Shown here piece by piece: positions 37,601-46,506 of a stretch of DNA of 64,000 bases. Position numbers and translations under genes: made by a program. Source of the DNA: Nocardia sp. NBC_00565 (GTDB taxonomy: Bacteria; Actinomycetota; Actinomycetes; Mycobacteriales; Mycobacteriaceae); contig NZ_CP107785.1 in assembly GCF_036345915.1 (NCBI RefSeq), positions 6,324,001-6,388,000 of the forward strand, in the 5' to 3' direction. The notes beneath the pieces were generated by a model, which was not told the DNA's origin, made no database searches, and saw only the letters and a program-made list of their open reading frames with translations. Positions within the stretch are counted from its first letter, which is position 1; every line of letters begins with the position of its first letter.

Positions 37601-38941
37601 TCACTCGCCCTCGCCTTGTCGCAGATCGCGGGCCAGCCGGAAGCCCGCGAAGATCTGACGGCGGATCGGGTGATCCCAGTTGCGGAAGGTGCCACGGCAG
37701 GCGACCGGATCGGTGCCGAAGGAGCCACCGCGCAGTACTCGGTAGTCGCCACCGAAGAAGACGTCGGAGTATTCGGCGTAGGGGAAGGCGCGGAAGCCGG
37801 GGTACGGGGCGAAACCCGATGCCGTCCACTCCCATACGTCGCCGATCAACTGGTGCACCCCGGCCGGTGACGCACCCGCCGGATACGCGCCGACATCGGC
37901 GGGTTCCAGGTGGCGCTGGCCGAGATTCGCGGTGGCGGAATCAGGTTCGGTATCGCCCCACGGATAGCGGCGCGACGCTCCGGTCGCCGGGTCGAACCGG
38001 GCCGCCTTCTCCCATTCCGCCTCGGTAGGCAGGCGCTTGCCCGCCCAGGTGGCATAGGCCTCGGCCTCGAACCAGCAGACGTGCACCACCGGCTGTTGCG
38101 GACGTACCGGGGCCATCACGCCGAATCCTCGCCGCCACCAGTGGCCGCCCGGATCGCGCTCCCAGAATTGTGGCGCGACCAGGCCCGCCTCCTGCCGGTG
38201 CGCCCAACCGCGTTCGGACCACAGCTCGGGCCGTTCGTAACCGCCATCGGCGATGAAGGCCAGGTACTGCTCGTTGGTGACCGGCGCGACGTCGATGGCG
38301 AAGGCGGGCACGTGCACCGGATGCGCGGGCCGCTCATTGTCCAGTGCCCACGGGTCGGTCGAGGTGCCCATGGCGAATTCGCCTGCGGGAATGACAACTT
38401 CACCGCTGACCGGAGTGGCCGCCGCGGGCGGGGCGGGCGCGGCCAGCACGGCGGGGCCGGTGCGCAATTGATGGGTGGCGAGCATGGTTTCGTCGTGCTG
38501 CTGCTCGTGCTGGGCGATCATGCCGAAGGCGAATCCGCCGTCGACCAGCGGATCACCGCGTAAAGCACTGGTGTCCAACACATCCCACACCTTGTCGCGC
38601 ACGGTGCCGACATAATCCCGGGCCTGGGACGGATCGAGCAGCGGCAGCTCGGGGCGATGGGCGCGGGCGTGTTTGAACGCGTCGTACAGCTCATCGATAT
38701 CGGCGCGCACGGGTTCGCGGCCGCCGACATCGCGAACCAGCCACAGTTCTTCTTGATTGCCGATATGGGCGAGATCCCAGACGAGCGGGCTCATCAGTCG
38801 CGAATGCTGCGCGACCAGCTCTTCTTCATCGAGGGTGGTGAGGCCGATGGTGCGATCCCGTGCGCGGGCGAGCACTTCGGCGATCCGGTCACGCAACTGT
38901 TCGGTGCCGGAATGGTCGGTTGCGGGGTGCTGAATAGTCAC
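37601..38941 (-). CDS. egtB: Hercynine oxygenase/sulfoxide synthase EgtB
   Basis: A 446-residue non-heme iron enzyme that joins hercynine and gamma-glutamylcysteine with O2. The N-terminal DinB-like domain carries the iron ligands: an early His in WDLAHIGN and the HxxxHxE motif in QHEQQHDE. The C-terminal formylglycine-generating-enzyme-like domain has EVVIPAGEFAMGT, WFEAEAYATWAGKRLPTEAEWEKAA, GDVWEWTASGF and RVLRGGSF. The GTG start has GGAGAT upstream. Length agrees with mycobacterial EgtB. Confidence 0.96.
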   Translation of the reverse strand: MTIQHPATDHSGTEQLRDRIAEVLARARDRTIGLTTLDEEELVAQHSRLMSPLVWDLAHIGNQEELWLVRDVGGREPVRADIDELYDAFKHARAHRPELPLLDPSQARDYVGTVRDKVWDVLDTSALRGDPLVDGGFAFGMIAQHEQQHDETMLATHQLRTGPAVLAAPAPPAAATPVSGEVVIPAGEFAMGTSTDPWALDNERPAHPVHVPAFAIDVAPVTNEQYLAFIADGGYERPELWSERGWAHRQEAGLVAPQFWERDPGGHWWRRGFGVMAPVRPQQPVVHVCWFEAEAYATWAGKRLPTEAEWEKAARFDPATGASRRYPWGDTEPDSATANLGQRHLEPADVGAYPAGASPAGVHQLIGDVWEWTASGFAPYPGFRAFPYAEYSDVFFGGDYRVLRGGSFGTDPVACRGTFRNWDHPIRRQIFAGFRLARDLRQGEGE

Positions 38942-39002
38942 GATGGGTATCTCCGGAACTCGTTCTGGTCAAGTTCGTGCGGGTCGGGTAGTCCGGGCGC
39001 GA

Positions 39003-40334
39003 TCACGGGACGACCCCATTGGAATCCGCACTGCGCGAAACGAGTTCATCGGTCGGGGTGCGACCGCTGCGACATCGCTCGGCCGCGGATTCGATCTCGT
39101 GGGCCGCCGCCGGACTCGCCGCGTGGGCCGCGGCCAGGCTCAGCAATGCGACGGCGGCCTCCTGGATCTCGGGATCGGCCAGCCCACAGCGAGCCGCGTC
39201 GAGCCACCGGCCCGCGAGTGGCGCGGCGATCGCGGTCGCCTCGGCGATCACGGCCGGGGCCGACAGCAGTGCGTCGAATACGTGGATCGGGACGGTCCAG
39301 TCGTCGTCCGGCTGGGCGTCGAGGTAGCGGACCTCCAGATGTCCCGAGGCGCGGACCGGCGGGAACAGGGTGGTCAGGTGATAGTCGAGATCACCGACAT
39401 CGGGACGGCGACCGATCTCGTCGTCCAGCGCACCGGACAACCAGTCCGCGAAGGTCGCTTCCGGCGGCGCTGACCAGCCATGACCATCGCCCTCGGCGGC
39501 TACACCATTGGGGTGACGAACACACAGCAGCGGGACATCCAGGGCCCAGCGCGCATAGCCCCTGAGCGGATCCGGCCAGGATTCCACCGCCGGACGGGTG
39601 CGGGCATGGTCGAGGCGCAACCAGGTCCGCATGCGCTGCGACACCCACGTTCCCGCCGGTGCGCCGTGCAATTCGGGTGAGCAGGCGAATGCCGCAAGCA
39701 GTGCGGGGCCGATCGTGTACAGCGCGGTCCAGCGAGCGGTGACCTCGGCGCGATCCGCACCGGCGTCGACGCTGACCTGGGTCGCGGCGGTATTGCACAT
39801 CATCAGCTTGCCGAACGGGCCGATACCGCTGAAGGACTGTTCCATGGCGCGATAGCGCGGTAACCGCAGTACCCGTTTGGGGCGGCGGTCCGCGTCGGCG
39901 GCGGCGGAGATGGTGCGAATGGATCGGGATTCGAGTAGATCCCGCAGCATCCGAGCGTCGGATTGCAGGCCCTCGCACAGCTGCGCGGCAGCGGCGAACG
40001 GAGCGCTGGAGAGTTCGATTTGACCGCCGGGTTCGAGGGTGACCCGGCTGCCCCCTGGCAGCGAGAGTGCCGGTGAATCGGGGGCAATGGACCGTGGTGC
40101 GTACGGTCCGAGTGCAGCCACGAGTGCAGCCAGCTGCGGGCGGGGTGCGGCGGATGGACCTGACGGCGAACACTCACCCTGCACGGTGAGCCACTCGAGT
40201 TCGGCGCCGATGAGCGTAGGTGGGCCCAACTTGAAACAGATTTTTTCGATATAGGCCTCGGCCGCGGCCCGCGAGGACAGTTCACCGTGTTCGAGCGCGG
40301 TGACCCGCTGCGGGTGTTCGAGCGTGACCGCCAT
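39003..40334 (-). CDS. egtA: Glutamate-cysteine ligase EgtA
   Basis: A 443-residue GCS2-type ligase that makes gamma-glutamylcysteine for ergothioneine. Visible family blocks are IGAELEWLTV, LEPGGQIELSS, the central MMCNTAATQVSVDAGAD and SGHLEVRYLDAQPDDDW. The ATG at 40334 (MAVTLEHP) is favoured because GGAGG lies just upstream; an ATG at 40349 is the alternative. It is the first gene of the leftward egtABCD run and shares a promoter region with the divergent egtE. Confidence 0.92.
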   Translation of the reverse strand: MAVTLEHPQRVTALEHGELSSRAAAEAYIEKICFKLGPPTLIGAELEWLTVQGECSPSGPSAAPRPQLAALVAALGPYAPRSIAPDSPALSLPGGSRVTLEPGGQIELSSAPFAAAAQLCEGLQSDARMLRDLLESRSIRTISAAADADRRPKRVLRLPRYRAMEQSFSGIGPFGKLMMCNTAATQVSVDAGADRAEVTARWTALYTIGPALLAAFACSPELHGAPAGTWVSQRMRTWLRLDHARTRPAVESWPDPLRGYARWALDVPLLCVRHPNGVAAEGDGHGWSAPPEATFADWLSGALDDEIGRRPDVGDLDYHLTTLFPPVRASGHLEVRYLDAQPDDDWTVPIHVFDALLSAPAVIAEATAIAAPLAGRWLDAARCGLADPEIQEAAVALLSLAAAHAASPAAAHEIESAAERCRSGRTPTDELVSRSADSNGVVP

Positions 40335-40445
40335 ACCAACCTCCACCATGTGAATCCGTGTACCAGGCCGAATGTGCGCTTAGTCCTGTATCGCCGCAGT
40401 CGCCCGGCATATTCCAGACGCGACGATCCATCCAGGGTAGCCATG

Positions 40446-40501
40446 GGCACCGACAGGAAACCGAAGAGAAACCGAACTCCGTACCCATTACTGTCGGTGC
40501 C
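40446..40501. promoter_or_regulatory. Inverted and direct repeats directly before egtE
   Basis: GGCACCGACAG (40446-40456) and its exact complement CTGTCGGTGCC (40491-40501) enclose 34 bp. The right arm touches the egtE ATG. Inside are two GAAACCGAA direct repeats 11 bp apart (40457 and 40468). An mRNA stem here would hide the start region, or the arms may form an operator for the egtA/egtE divergent promoter. Confidence 0.5.
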
Positions 40502-41686
40502 ATGCTGGACGAGAAGCGCGTACGTGCCGATACACCGGGCTGCGCGTCCGGTTCCGAACCGGGTCTGGTTTTCCTCGACAGCGCGGGATCCTCGCTACCG
40601 CCGCGGATCGTCCTGGACGCGGTGATCGGCCATCTGCGGCGCGAAGCCGAGATCGGCGGCTATCGGGCGGCGAACGAACGCCTCGCCGACCTCGACGCGG
40701 TGAAAACCGCCATCGGCACGCTCATCAACGCCGCCCCGAGCAGTATCGCGCTCAGCGACAGCGCCACTCGCTCCTGGTCCGATTTCTACTACTCCGTCCC
40801 GCTGGCACCCGGCGACCGGATCCTCATCTCCGGCGCCGACTACGCGAGCAATGCCATCGCGGCGCTGCAGCGGGCCAAGGCCACCGGCGCGGTCGTCGAG
40901 CCGATTCCCAGCGACGGCACCGGCCAGATCGATCTCGACGCGCTCGCCGAGATGGTCGACGAACGTGTGAAGCTGGTGTCGGTGCTGCACGCCCCGACCA
41001 ACGGTGGCCTGGTAAACCCCGCCACCGAGGCCACCAGGATCGCGCATTCGGTCGGCGCGCTCGTCCTGCTCGATGCCTGTCAGTCGGCTGGGCAACTACC
41101 GATCGATGTGGCCGAGCTGGACGTCGACGCGCTCTCGGTCACCGGCCGCAAATGGCTGCGTGGGCCGCGCGGCACCGGATTCCTCTATGTGCGACCGGAA
41201 TTGGCCGCATCGATGGAGCCACAACGCCTCGACTTGCACAGCGCGCAGTGGACCGGGCCCAACGAGTACACCCTGCACCCCGACGCGAGCCGCTTCGAAT
41301 TCTGGGAATGCGATGTCGCCGCGCGCCTCGGTCTCGGTGCCGCCGTGCGGTACCTGCTCGAGCTCGGCCCCGAGGACGTCTACGCGGCGATCGCGGCGCG
41401 TGCCGAACACCTGCGCAAATCACTGCCCCAGATATCCGGAGTTACGGTGCGCGATATCGGCATTCGGCACAGCGGTATCGTCTCGTTCACGGTCGACGGG
41501 ACCTCCGCCGTCGAGGTGCGGGATCGGCTCGCGGCGCAGAACATCACCGTGACCGTCAGCCACGCCAGCTCCACGCTGCTCGACATGACCTCGCGCGGAC
41601 TGGATTCCGTGGTCCGGGCCTCCCCGCACTGCTTCGTCGGCTTCGATGAGCTGGACCGGTTCGTGGCCGCCGTGGCCGCGCTCTGA
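40502..41686 (+). CDS. egtE: Hercynylcysteine sulfoxide lyase EgtE
   Basis: A 394-residue PLP enzyme of the class V aminotransferase fold that releases ergothioneine by C-S cleavage. Markers are [24 protein letters not shown], the [11 protein letters not shown] loop, [15 protein letters not shown] and the PLP lysine in [19 protein letters not shown]. Length matches M. tuberculosis EgtE (about 390). The ATG at 40502 is chosen from the conserved opening; no good ribosome-binding site is visible, and an inverted repeat abuts it. It is divergent from egtABCD, unlike the co-oriented mycobacterial locus, and overlaps the RNase Z gene by one base. Confidence 0.9.
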   Translation: MLDEKRVRADTPGCASGSEPGLVFLDSAGSSLPPRIVLDAVIGHLRREAEIGGYRAANERLADLDAVKTAIGTLINAAPSSIALSDSATRSWSDFYYSVPLAPGDRILISGADYASNAIAALQRAKATGAVVEPIPSDGTGQIDLDALAEMVDERVKLVSVLHAPTNGGLVNPATEATRIAHSVGALVLLDACQSAGQLPIDVAELDVDALSVTGRKWLRGPRGTGFLYVRPELAASMEPQRLDLHSAQWTGPNEYTLHPDASRFEFWECDVAARLGLGAAVRYLLELGPEDVYAAIAARAEHLRKSLPQISGVTVRDIGIRHSGIVSFTVDGTSAVEVRDRLAAQNITVTVSHASSTLLDMTSRGLDSVVRASPHCFVGFDELDRFVAAVAAL

Positions 41687-42603
41687 TGTCGCCGCGCGAG
41701 CTGGTTGTCCTCGGCACCGCAAGTCAGGTTCCGACCAAGCAGCGCAACCACAATGGATATCTGCTGCGCTGGGGCGAGGAGGGCATTCTCTTCGATCCCG
41801 GTGAGGGTACCCAGCGGCAGATGACGTTCGCGGGCGTCTCCGTCACCGACATCACGCGCATCGCGGTGACACACTTCCACGGTGACCACTGCCTCGGTCT
41901 GCCCGGGGTTATCCAGCGGATCAATCTGGACAAGGTCGCGCATCCGGTGGACGTGTACTACCCGGCGTCGGGCCAGCAGTATTTCGATCGGCTGAGCAGT
42001 GCCACCGTTTTTCACCGCACCGTCGAACTTCGTACGCATCCGATCGCGAGTTCGGGCGCAGTGGTCGCGCCGAACGCACCGTTCGCGCTCGAGGCAGTAG
42101 CGCTGTCGCATCCGGTCGAATCGTTCGGCTATCGACTCACCGAACCCGACGGCCACCGCATCCTGCCGGACCGCCTCGCCGAACTCGGTCTGCGCGGTCC
42201 GGCGGTCGGGGCATTGCAGCGCGCGGGCCGCATCGAATTCGACGGGCGCACAATCACGTTGGCCGAAATCAGCGAACCGCGCCCCGGCCAGAGCGTCGCC
42301 TTCGTGATGGACACTCGCCTCTGCCCGGGCGTGCTGGCACTCGCCTCGGGGGTGGACATGCTGGTAATCGAGGCGACGTTCCTGGACGCTGATATCCGCC
42401 TCGCCGAGGAGTACGGCCACCTGACGGCCGGACAAGCGGCCCGAGCGGCCGCCGAAGCGGGCGTGCGCACCCTGGTCCTCACCCATTTCTCGCAGCGCTA
42501 CCGTGATCTCGAAGACCACCGCGCCGAGGCGGCTCGACACTTCACCGGCGAGATCGTGATCGCCACCGACCTGGCGAGAATCCCACTCCCGCAACGCCGT
42601 TGA
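41686..42603 (+). CDS. rnz: Ribonuclease Z / MBL-fold metallohydrolase
   Basis: A 305-residue metallo-beta-lactamase-fold nuclease. The zinc motif is [13 protein letters not shown], and the other ligand regions are MDTRLCPGV and the C-terminal [10 protein letters not shown] typical of RNase Z. The start matches the family ([20 protein letters not shown], visible in parts). RNase Z removes 3' trailers from tRNA precursors. Its ATG overlaps the egtE stop in TGATG, so the two are translationally coupled; a link between the functions is not evident. Confidence 0.9.
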   Translation: MSPRELVVLGTASQVPTKQRNHNGYLLRWGEEGILFDPGEGTQRQMTFAGVSVTDITRIAVTHFHGDHCLGLPGVIQRINLDKVAHPVDVYYPASGQQYFDRLSSATVFHRTVELRTHPIASSGAVVAPNAPFALEAVALSHPVESFGYRLTEPDGHRILPDRLAELGLRGPAVGALQRAGRIEFDGRTITLAEISEPRPGQSVAFVMDTRLCPGVLALASGVDMLVIEATFLDADIRLAEEYGHLTAGQAARAAAEAGVRTLVLTHFSQRYRDLEDHRAEAARHFTGEIVIATDLARIPLPQRR

Positions 42604-42683
42604 CAGTTCGATAGCTCGTGCGGGAGGTTCGGGGATGGTGCGAGCTTGCCGGACGCGGCAGTTGCGAGGGGCGGGCAATGCGC

Positions 42684-42895
42684 TCAGGTGAGGTGACGAG
42701 CGATCACCTGGGTGACCAGGGCGCCGGCGTCGAAGCCGGGGTCGACCAGGCGCAGGCTGCAGTTGGCTTGTAGGGCGGCGATGCCATGGAGGTTGGTCCA
42801 CAGCGTGATCGCACGGACCCGGGGTTCGGCGGAGTACGGGGCCGATTCGTGGACCAGGGTGGCAAAACGTTCAAAGAGGGGCAGGGTGGTCTGGC
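42684..42895 (-). pseudogene. Remnant: C-terminal end of a TetR-family regulator
   Basis: The frame reads LPLFERFATLVHESA, then VRAITLWTNLHGIAALQANC and a short tail to a TGA. This looks like the last 60-70 residues of a TetR ligand-binding domain. The DNA-binding half is missing: upstream sequence switches to the opposite-strand acyltransferase remnant. No start codon with a ribosome-binding site is present. Confidence 0.6.
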
Positions 42896-43121
42896 GGAGG
42901 TTTTCGCCGCCGGCACCGACAAGGTGAATCCGCGCGGCAGCCGGTTGCTGCGTTTCGGCAAGGTTCGGATCAGCTTCGGCGCACCGCGCTACTACCCGCA
43001 GCTCACCCCACTGCTCGCCGCGAACGACGTTCGTACCGCGACCGACGACCTGATGCGCGAACTCGCCGCGCGTTCGGGCCGCCATTACGTCGACCGCTAC
43101 GCCGCCACCTTCCACTCCTGA
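42896..43121 (+). pseudogene. Remnant: C-terminal end of a PlsC-like acyltransferase
   Basis: The frame contains AAGTDKVNPRGSRLLRFGKV, then RISFGAPRYYP and later LMRELAARSGRHYVDRYAA. These resemble the C-terminal third of lysophospholipid acyltransferases. The catalytic HxxxxD half is absent, because the sequence just upstream belongs to a truncated TetR frame on the other strand. It is probably a deletion scar; expression is unlikely. Confidence 0.6.
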
Positions 43122-43277
43122 TTCGACCCTCAAAATCGGACCGTTCAGTACGCTTACCGGGCAAGCTCTTGGACAACCGAACGGATCGGTTAACGCGGGA
43201 GCGGATTGGCGGGATAGTTGGAAGCAGGGCCGGTAGAACGTCCGGCCACCGTATCGGGGTGATCAGGGAGTTGGACT

Positions 43278-44930
43278 TTGAGTAGGTTCACCGATGAGAT
43301 GTACGCGACGGCGCAGACCTCGAGTCGGGGGCTGGTGAGCGGGGAGCCGAACGCGCCGTTGCGGCAGTCCTGGGGCGATATCCACCACATCGCCCGGCGG
43401 ATGGCGGGCGGCCTCGCCGAGGCCGGGATCGGACACGGTGACGCGGTCGGCGTCCTGGCCGGAATGCCGGTCGATATCGCACCGGTCTGCCAGGGCATCT
43501 GGATGCGCGGCGCATCCATCACCATGCTGCATCAGCCCACCCCGCGCACCGATCTCGTGGTCTGGGCACGCGATACCGAAACCGTGCTGTCGATGATCAA
43601 GGCGCGCGCCGTCGTACTCGGCGCGCCCTTCGAAGCCGCGGAGCCGCTGCTGCGCGAGCGCGGCATCACCGTGGTGCGCATCGACCAACTGCACGACGGC
43701 CCGGAGACCGAACCGCTGCCGACCGTCGAGACCGATATCGCATTGCAGCAGTTGACCTCCGGATCGACCGGATCGCCGAAGGCGGTACGGATCACGCACG
43801 GGAACTTCTACGTCAACGCCTACGCCATGTTCGATCGGGTGAAGTTCCAGCTCGACGAGGATGTGATGATCAGCTGGCTGCCCCTGTTCCACGATATGGG
43901 CATGGTCGGATTCCTCAGCGTCCCCATGCAATTCGGCGCCGAAGTGGTCTGCGTGACGCCGATCGACTTCCTGATGCGTCCGCTGGTGTGGGCCGAGCTG
44001 ATCGACAAGTATCGCGGCACCGTCACAGCGGCACCGAATTTCGCGTACTCGCTGCTCGCCCGCCGACTCAAGCAGGCCGAGGACGGCGCCTACGATCTCA
44101 GCAGCGTCCGGTACATGTGGAATGGCGCCGAACCCGTCGACCCGGACACCATGGACGCACTCGCCGTGGCCGGAAAACGCTTCCGGCTCAACCCGATGGC
44201 GCTCACCCCGGTCTACGGCATGGCCGAAACCACACTGGCCGTGTCGATACCGGATCCCGGACTCGGCCAGGTGCTCGACGTCGTCGACGCCGACCTGCTC
44301 GAAGCGCTGGGAAAGGCCGTGCCGGTGCCCGAGCCACACGGCACCCACGGCAACGTCCGCCGGATGCCGACCCTGGGCTACCTGGTCGACGAACTGGAGG
44401 GCCGAATCGTCGACACGGAGCGCCAGACGCTGCCGACCCGCTCTGTCGGCGTGATCCAACTGCGCGGTCCCGCAGTCACTTCCGGCTACGTCACGGTCGA
44501 CGGATTCCGCGGCGCGCAGGACGATGAGGGCTGGCTCGACACCGGCGATATCGGCTACTTCACCGATGAGGGCCTGATCGTCGTGTGCGGCCGGATCAAG
44601 GACGTCATCATCATGGGTGGCCGCAATATCTACCCCACCGATATCGAGCGCGCCGCGATGCGGGTGCCGGGCGTGCGCCCCGGCAATGCGGTGGCGGTTC
44701 GCTTGGACGCGGGCGACAAACGTGAAAGCTTCGCCGTCGTGGTGGAGAGTAACGACCACCAGAATCACGATGTGGTCAAGCGCATCGAGCACGATATCGT
44801 GCACGCGGTCTTCTCCGAGGTCGGCGCCCGGCCCCGCACCGTCGCGGTGCTCGGCCCCGGCGCACTGCCCAAGACCTCCTCCGGCAAGCTCCGCCGCGCC
44901 GCCACCGCCATGCATCTGCCACGCGGCTGA
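43278..44930 (+). CDS. Fatty acyl-AMP ligase-like enzyme (Pks16 homologue)
   Basis: A 550-residue adenylate-forming enzyme. The ATP loop is [16 protein letters not shown], followed by [14 protein letters not shown] (FadD32/FAAL-type), [18 protein letters not shown] and the C-terminal Lys in [11 protein letters not shown]. It probably activates a fatty acid as acyl-AMP for transfer to a carrier or ligase partner. The opening [12 protein letters not shown] matches the Rv1013 (pks16) N-terminus, supporting the TTG start at 43278 behind GGAG. It lies next to pth, as in M. tuberculosis. Confidence 0.85.
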   Translation: MSRFTDEMYATAQTSSRGLVSGEPNAPLRQSWGDIHHIARRMAGGLAEAGIGHGDAVGVLAGMPVDIAPVCQGIWMRGASITMLHQPTPRTDLVVWARDTETVLSMIKARAVVLGAPFEAAEPLLRERGITVVRIDQLHDGPETEPLPTVETDIALQQLTSGSTGSPKAVRITHGNFYVNAYAMFDRVKFQLDEDVMISWLPLFHDMGMVGFLSVPMQFGAEVVCVTPIDFLMRPLVWAELIDKYRGTVTAAPNFAYSLLARRLKQAEDGAYDLSSVRYMWNGAEPVDPDTMDALAVAGKRFRLNPMALTPVYGMAETTLAVSIPDPGLGQVLDVVDADLLEALGKAVPVPEPHGTHGNVRRMPTLGYLVDELEGRIVDTERQTLPTRSVGVIQLRGPAVTSGYVTVDGFRGAQDDEGWLDTGDIGYFTDEGLIVVCGRIKDVIIMGGRNIYPTDIERAAMRVPGVRPGNAVAVRLDAGDKRESFAVVVESNDHQNHDVVKRIEHDIVHAVFSEVGARPRTVAVLGPGALPKTSSGKLRRAATAMHLPRG

Positions 44931-44993
44931 GGGGGGCGAATGTGCCCCTGACACCCGACGCTACCGCTTCCCGGCCTGACGAGCGGTTGCGGC

Positions 44994-45575
44994 TCAGTGC
45001 AGCTGGTTCTGGGCGGGTTCGAGGCCGACTCGGAGCAGCAATTCGACTGCGTCCGCGGCTTGTTCGACGATGACCGGAACTTCCTTGCGCTCCACCGACG
45101 AAAACGGTTTGAGCACATAGTCCGCCGGATCCTGACGGCTCGGCGGGCGGCCGATACCGATGCGGGTGCGCAGGTAGTCCTTGGTGGTCAGGGCGCTGGA
45201 GACCGAACGCAGACCGTTGTGCCCGCCCTCACCACCGCCGCGCTTGAGCCGGACCTGGCCGAAGGGGAGGTCGAGTTCATCGTGCACGACGATCACCTCG
45301 GTCAGCGGCACCGAGAAGAATTTCGCCAGGGCCGCGACCGGACGCCCGGACAGATTCATGAACGTCCGTGGCTTGGCGATCAGCACCTGGCGCCCGTCCA
45401 GCCGCGCCTGCAGCAGGTCCGCACCGGATTTCTTGTGCACGGCAAAACGGCCGCCGACGCGCTGCGCGAGCACATCGGCGACCAGAAAGCCGACATTGTG
45501 CCGGGTGCGCTCGTACTCGGGACCGGGATTACCCAGTCCGACCACGAGCGCGGGCCCGGTCGAGGATTCGGTCAT
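44994..45575 (-). CDS. pth: Peptidyl-tRNA hydrolase
   Basis: A 193-residue enzyme that recycles peptidyl-tRNA. Family signatures are [21 protein letters not shown] with the catalytic His, [43 protein letters not shown] (read in parts) and RTRIGIGRP. It follows rplY by 23 bp, the usual rplY-pth pair, transcribed leftward. Confidence 0.96.
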   Translation of the reverse strand: MTESSTGPALVVGLGNPGPEYERTRHNVGFLVADVLAQRVGGRFAVHKKSGADLLQARLDGRQVLIAKPRTFMNLSGRPVAALAKFFSVPLTEVIVVHDELDLPFGQVRLKRGGGEGGHNGLRSVSSALTTKDYLRTRIGIGRPPSRQDPADYVLKPFSSVERKEVPVIVEQAADAVELLLRVGLEPAQNQLH

Positions 45576-45598
45576 CGAATAACCGACCCGGGGAGTTC

Positions 45599-46204
45599 TT
45601 ACTCTTCGCTCTCGGACTCCGCGGCAGCGGCAGCGGCCGCTTCGGTCTCCTGCGCGGAGGCCGGGGCCGCGATGATGTTGACGATCAGGGTCTCCGGGTC
45701 ACCGGCCAGGGTGACACCCTTCGGCAGCGTGATCTCACCCGCGGTGATCTGGGTGCCCGCCGCGACACCCTCGATCGAGACCTCGATGGACTCGGGGATG
45801 TTCAACGCGTCGGCCTCGATGGACAACGTGGTGGTGTCCTGGGTGATCAGGGTGCCGGAGGCGGCATCGCCGGTCAGCGCGACGTTCACATCGGCGGTGA
45901 CCTTCTCGCCACGCTTGACGATCAGCAGGTCGGCGTGCTCGATGTAGCGGCGAATCGGGTGCACCACAACGGATTTGGTCAGCGCCAGCTGCTTCTTGCC
46001 GTCGATGACGAGGTTCAGCACCGCGTTGGTGCCGTGCTCGCGCAGGATGGCGGCGAAGGCTTGGGCGTTGAGCGAGAGGTGCTGCGGGTCGGCGGCGTGA
46101 CCGTACAGTACGGCGGGTACGTTGCCCGCGCGACGGGTACGGCGGGCGGCACCCTTGCCGAACTCCGTGCGGACGGCGGCTTCGAGAAGGTTGGCGTCAG
46201 ACAT
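45599..46204 (-). CDS. rplY: Ribosomal protein bL25 (general stress protein CTC type)
   Basis: A 201-residue 50S protein binding 5S rRNA. The N-terminal L25 domain shows [24 protein letters not shown] and [20 protein letters not shown]. The C-terminal TL5/CTC domain includes [13 protein letters not shown] and [19 protein letters not shown], ending in an acidic tail (ESESEE). It is upstream of pth. Confidence 0.95.
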   Translation of the reverse strand: MSDANLLEAAVRTEFGKGAARRTRRAGNVPAVLYGHAADPQHLSLNAQAFAAILREHGTNAVLNLVIDGKKQLALTKSVVVHPIRRYIEHADLLIVKRGEKVTADVNVALTGDAASGTLITQDTTTLSIEADALNIPESIEVSIEGVAAGTQITAGEITLPKGVTLAGDPETLIVNIIAAPASAQETEAAAAAAAESESEE

Positions 46205-46248
46205 GACTGGATCTACTCCCTACGGCTCTTCCGGGCTGTCAACAGTGC

Positions 46249-46272
46249 GCCAGGGACTGCTTCCGCCCTGGC
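46249..46272 (-). other. Hairpin in the rplY 5' leader
   Basis: GCCAGGG and CCCTGGC form a 7-bp stem with a 10-nt loop, 45 nt before the rplY ATG. It could be a leader structure. I find no known ribosomal-protein leader motif to support a regulatory call. Confidence 0.3.
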
Positions 46273-46506
46273 AAAGGTTGGTCTATTCGTCGGGCGAAAA
46301 CCGAACGAGGACGGCAGAGAGCCGAGCCGCGTCGATCACGGTGAGCGCAAAACGTCTGCGGTCACCCTCGCCGAGACAACCCGAACACCATAGCGCAACC
46401 GTTTATGTCCAGCTGAATCGGGTGGTGGGGTCGGCACATCCGGATGGTTACTCGGGTCCAGTACGCTGGATCGGTTGCCGACCGGCCATCTGAAAGGTTG
46501 TTGAAG

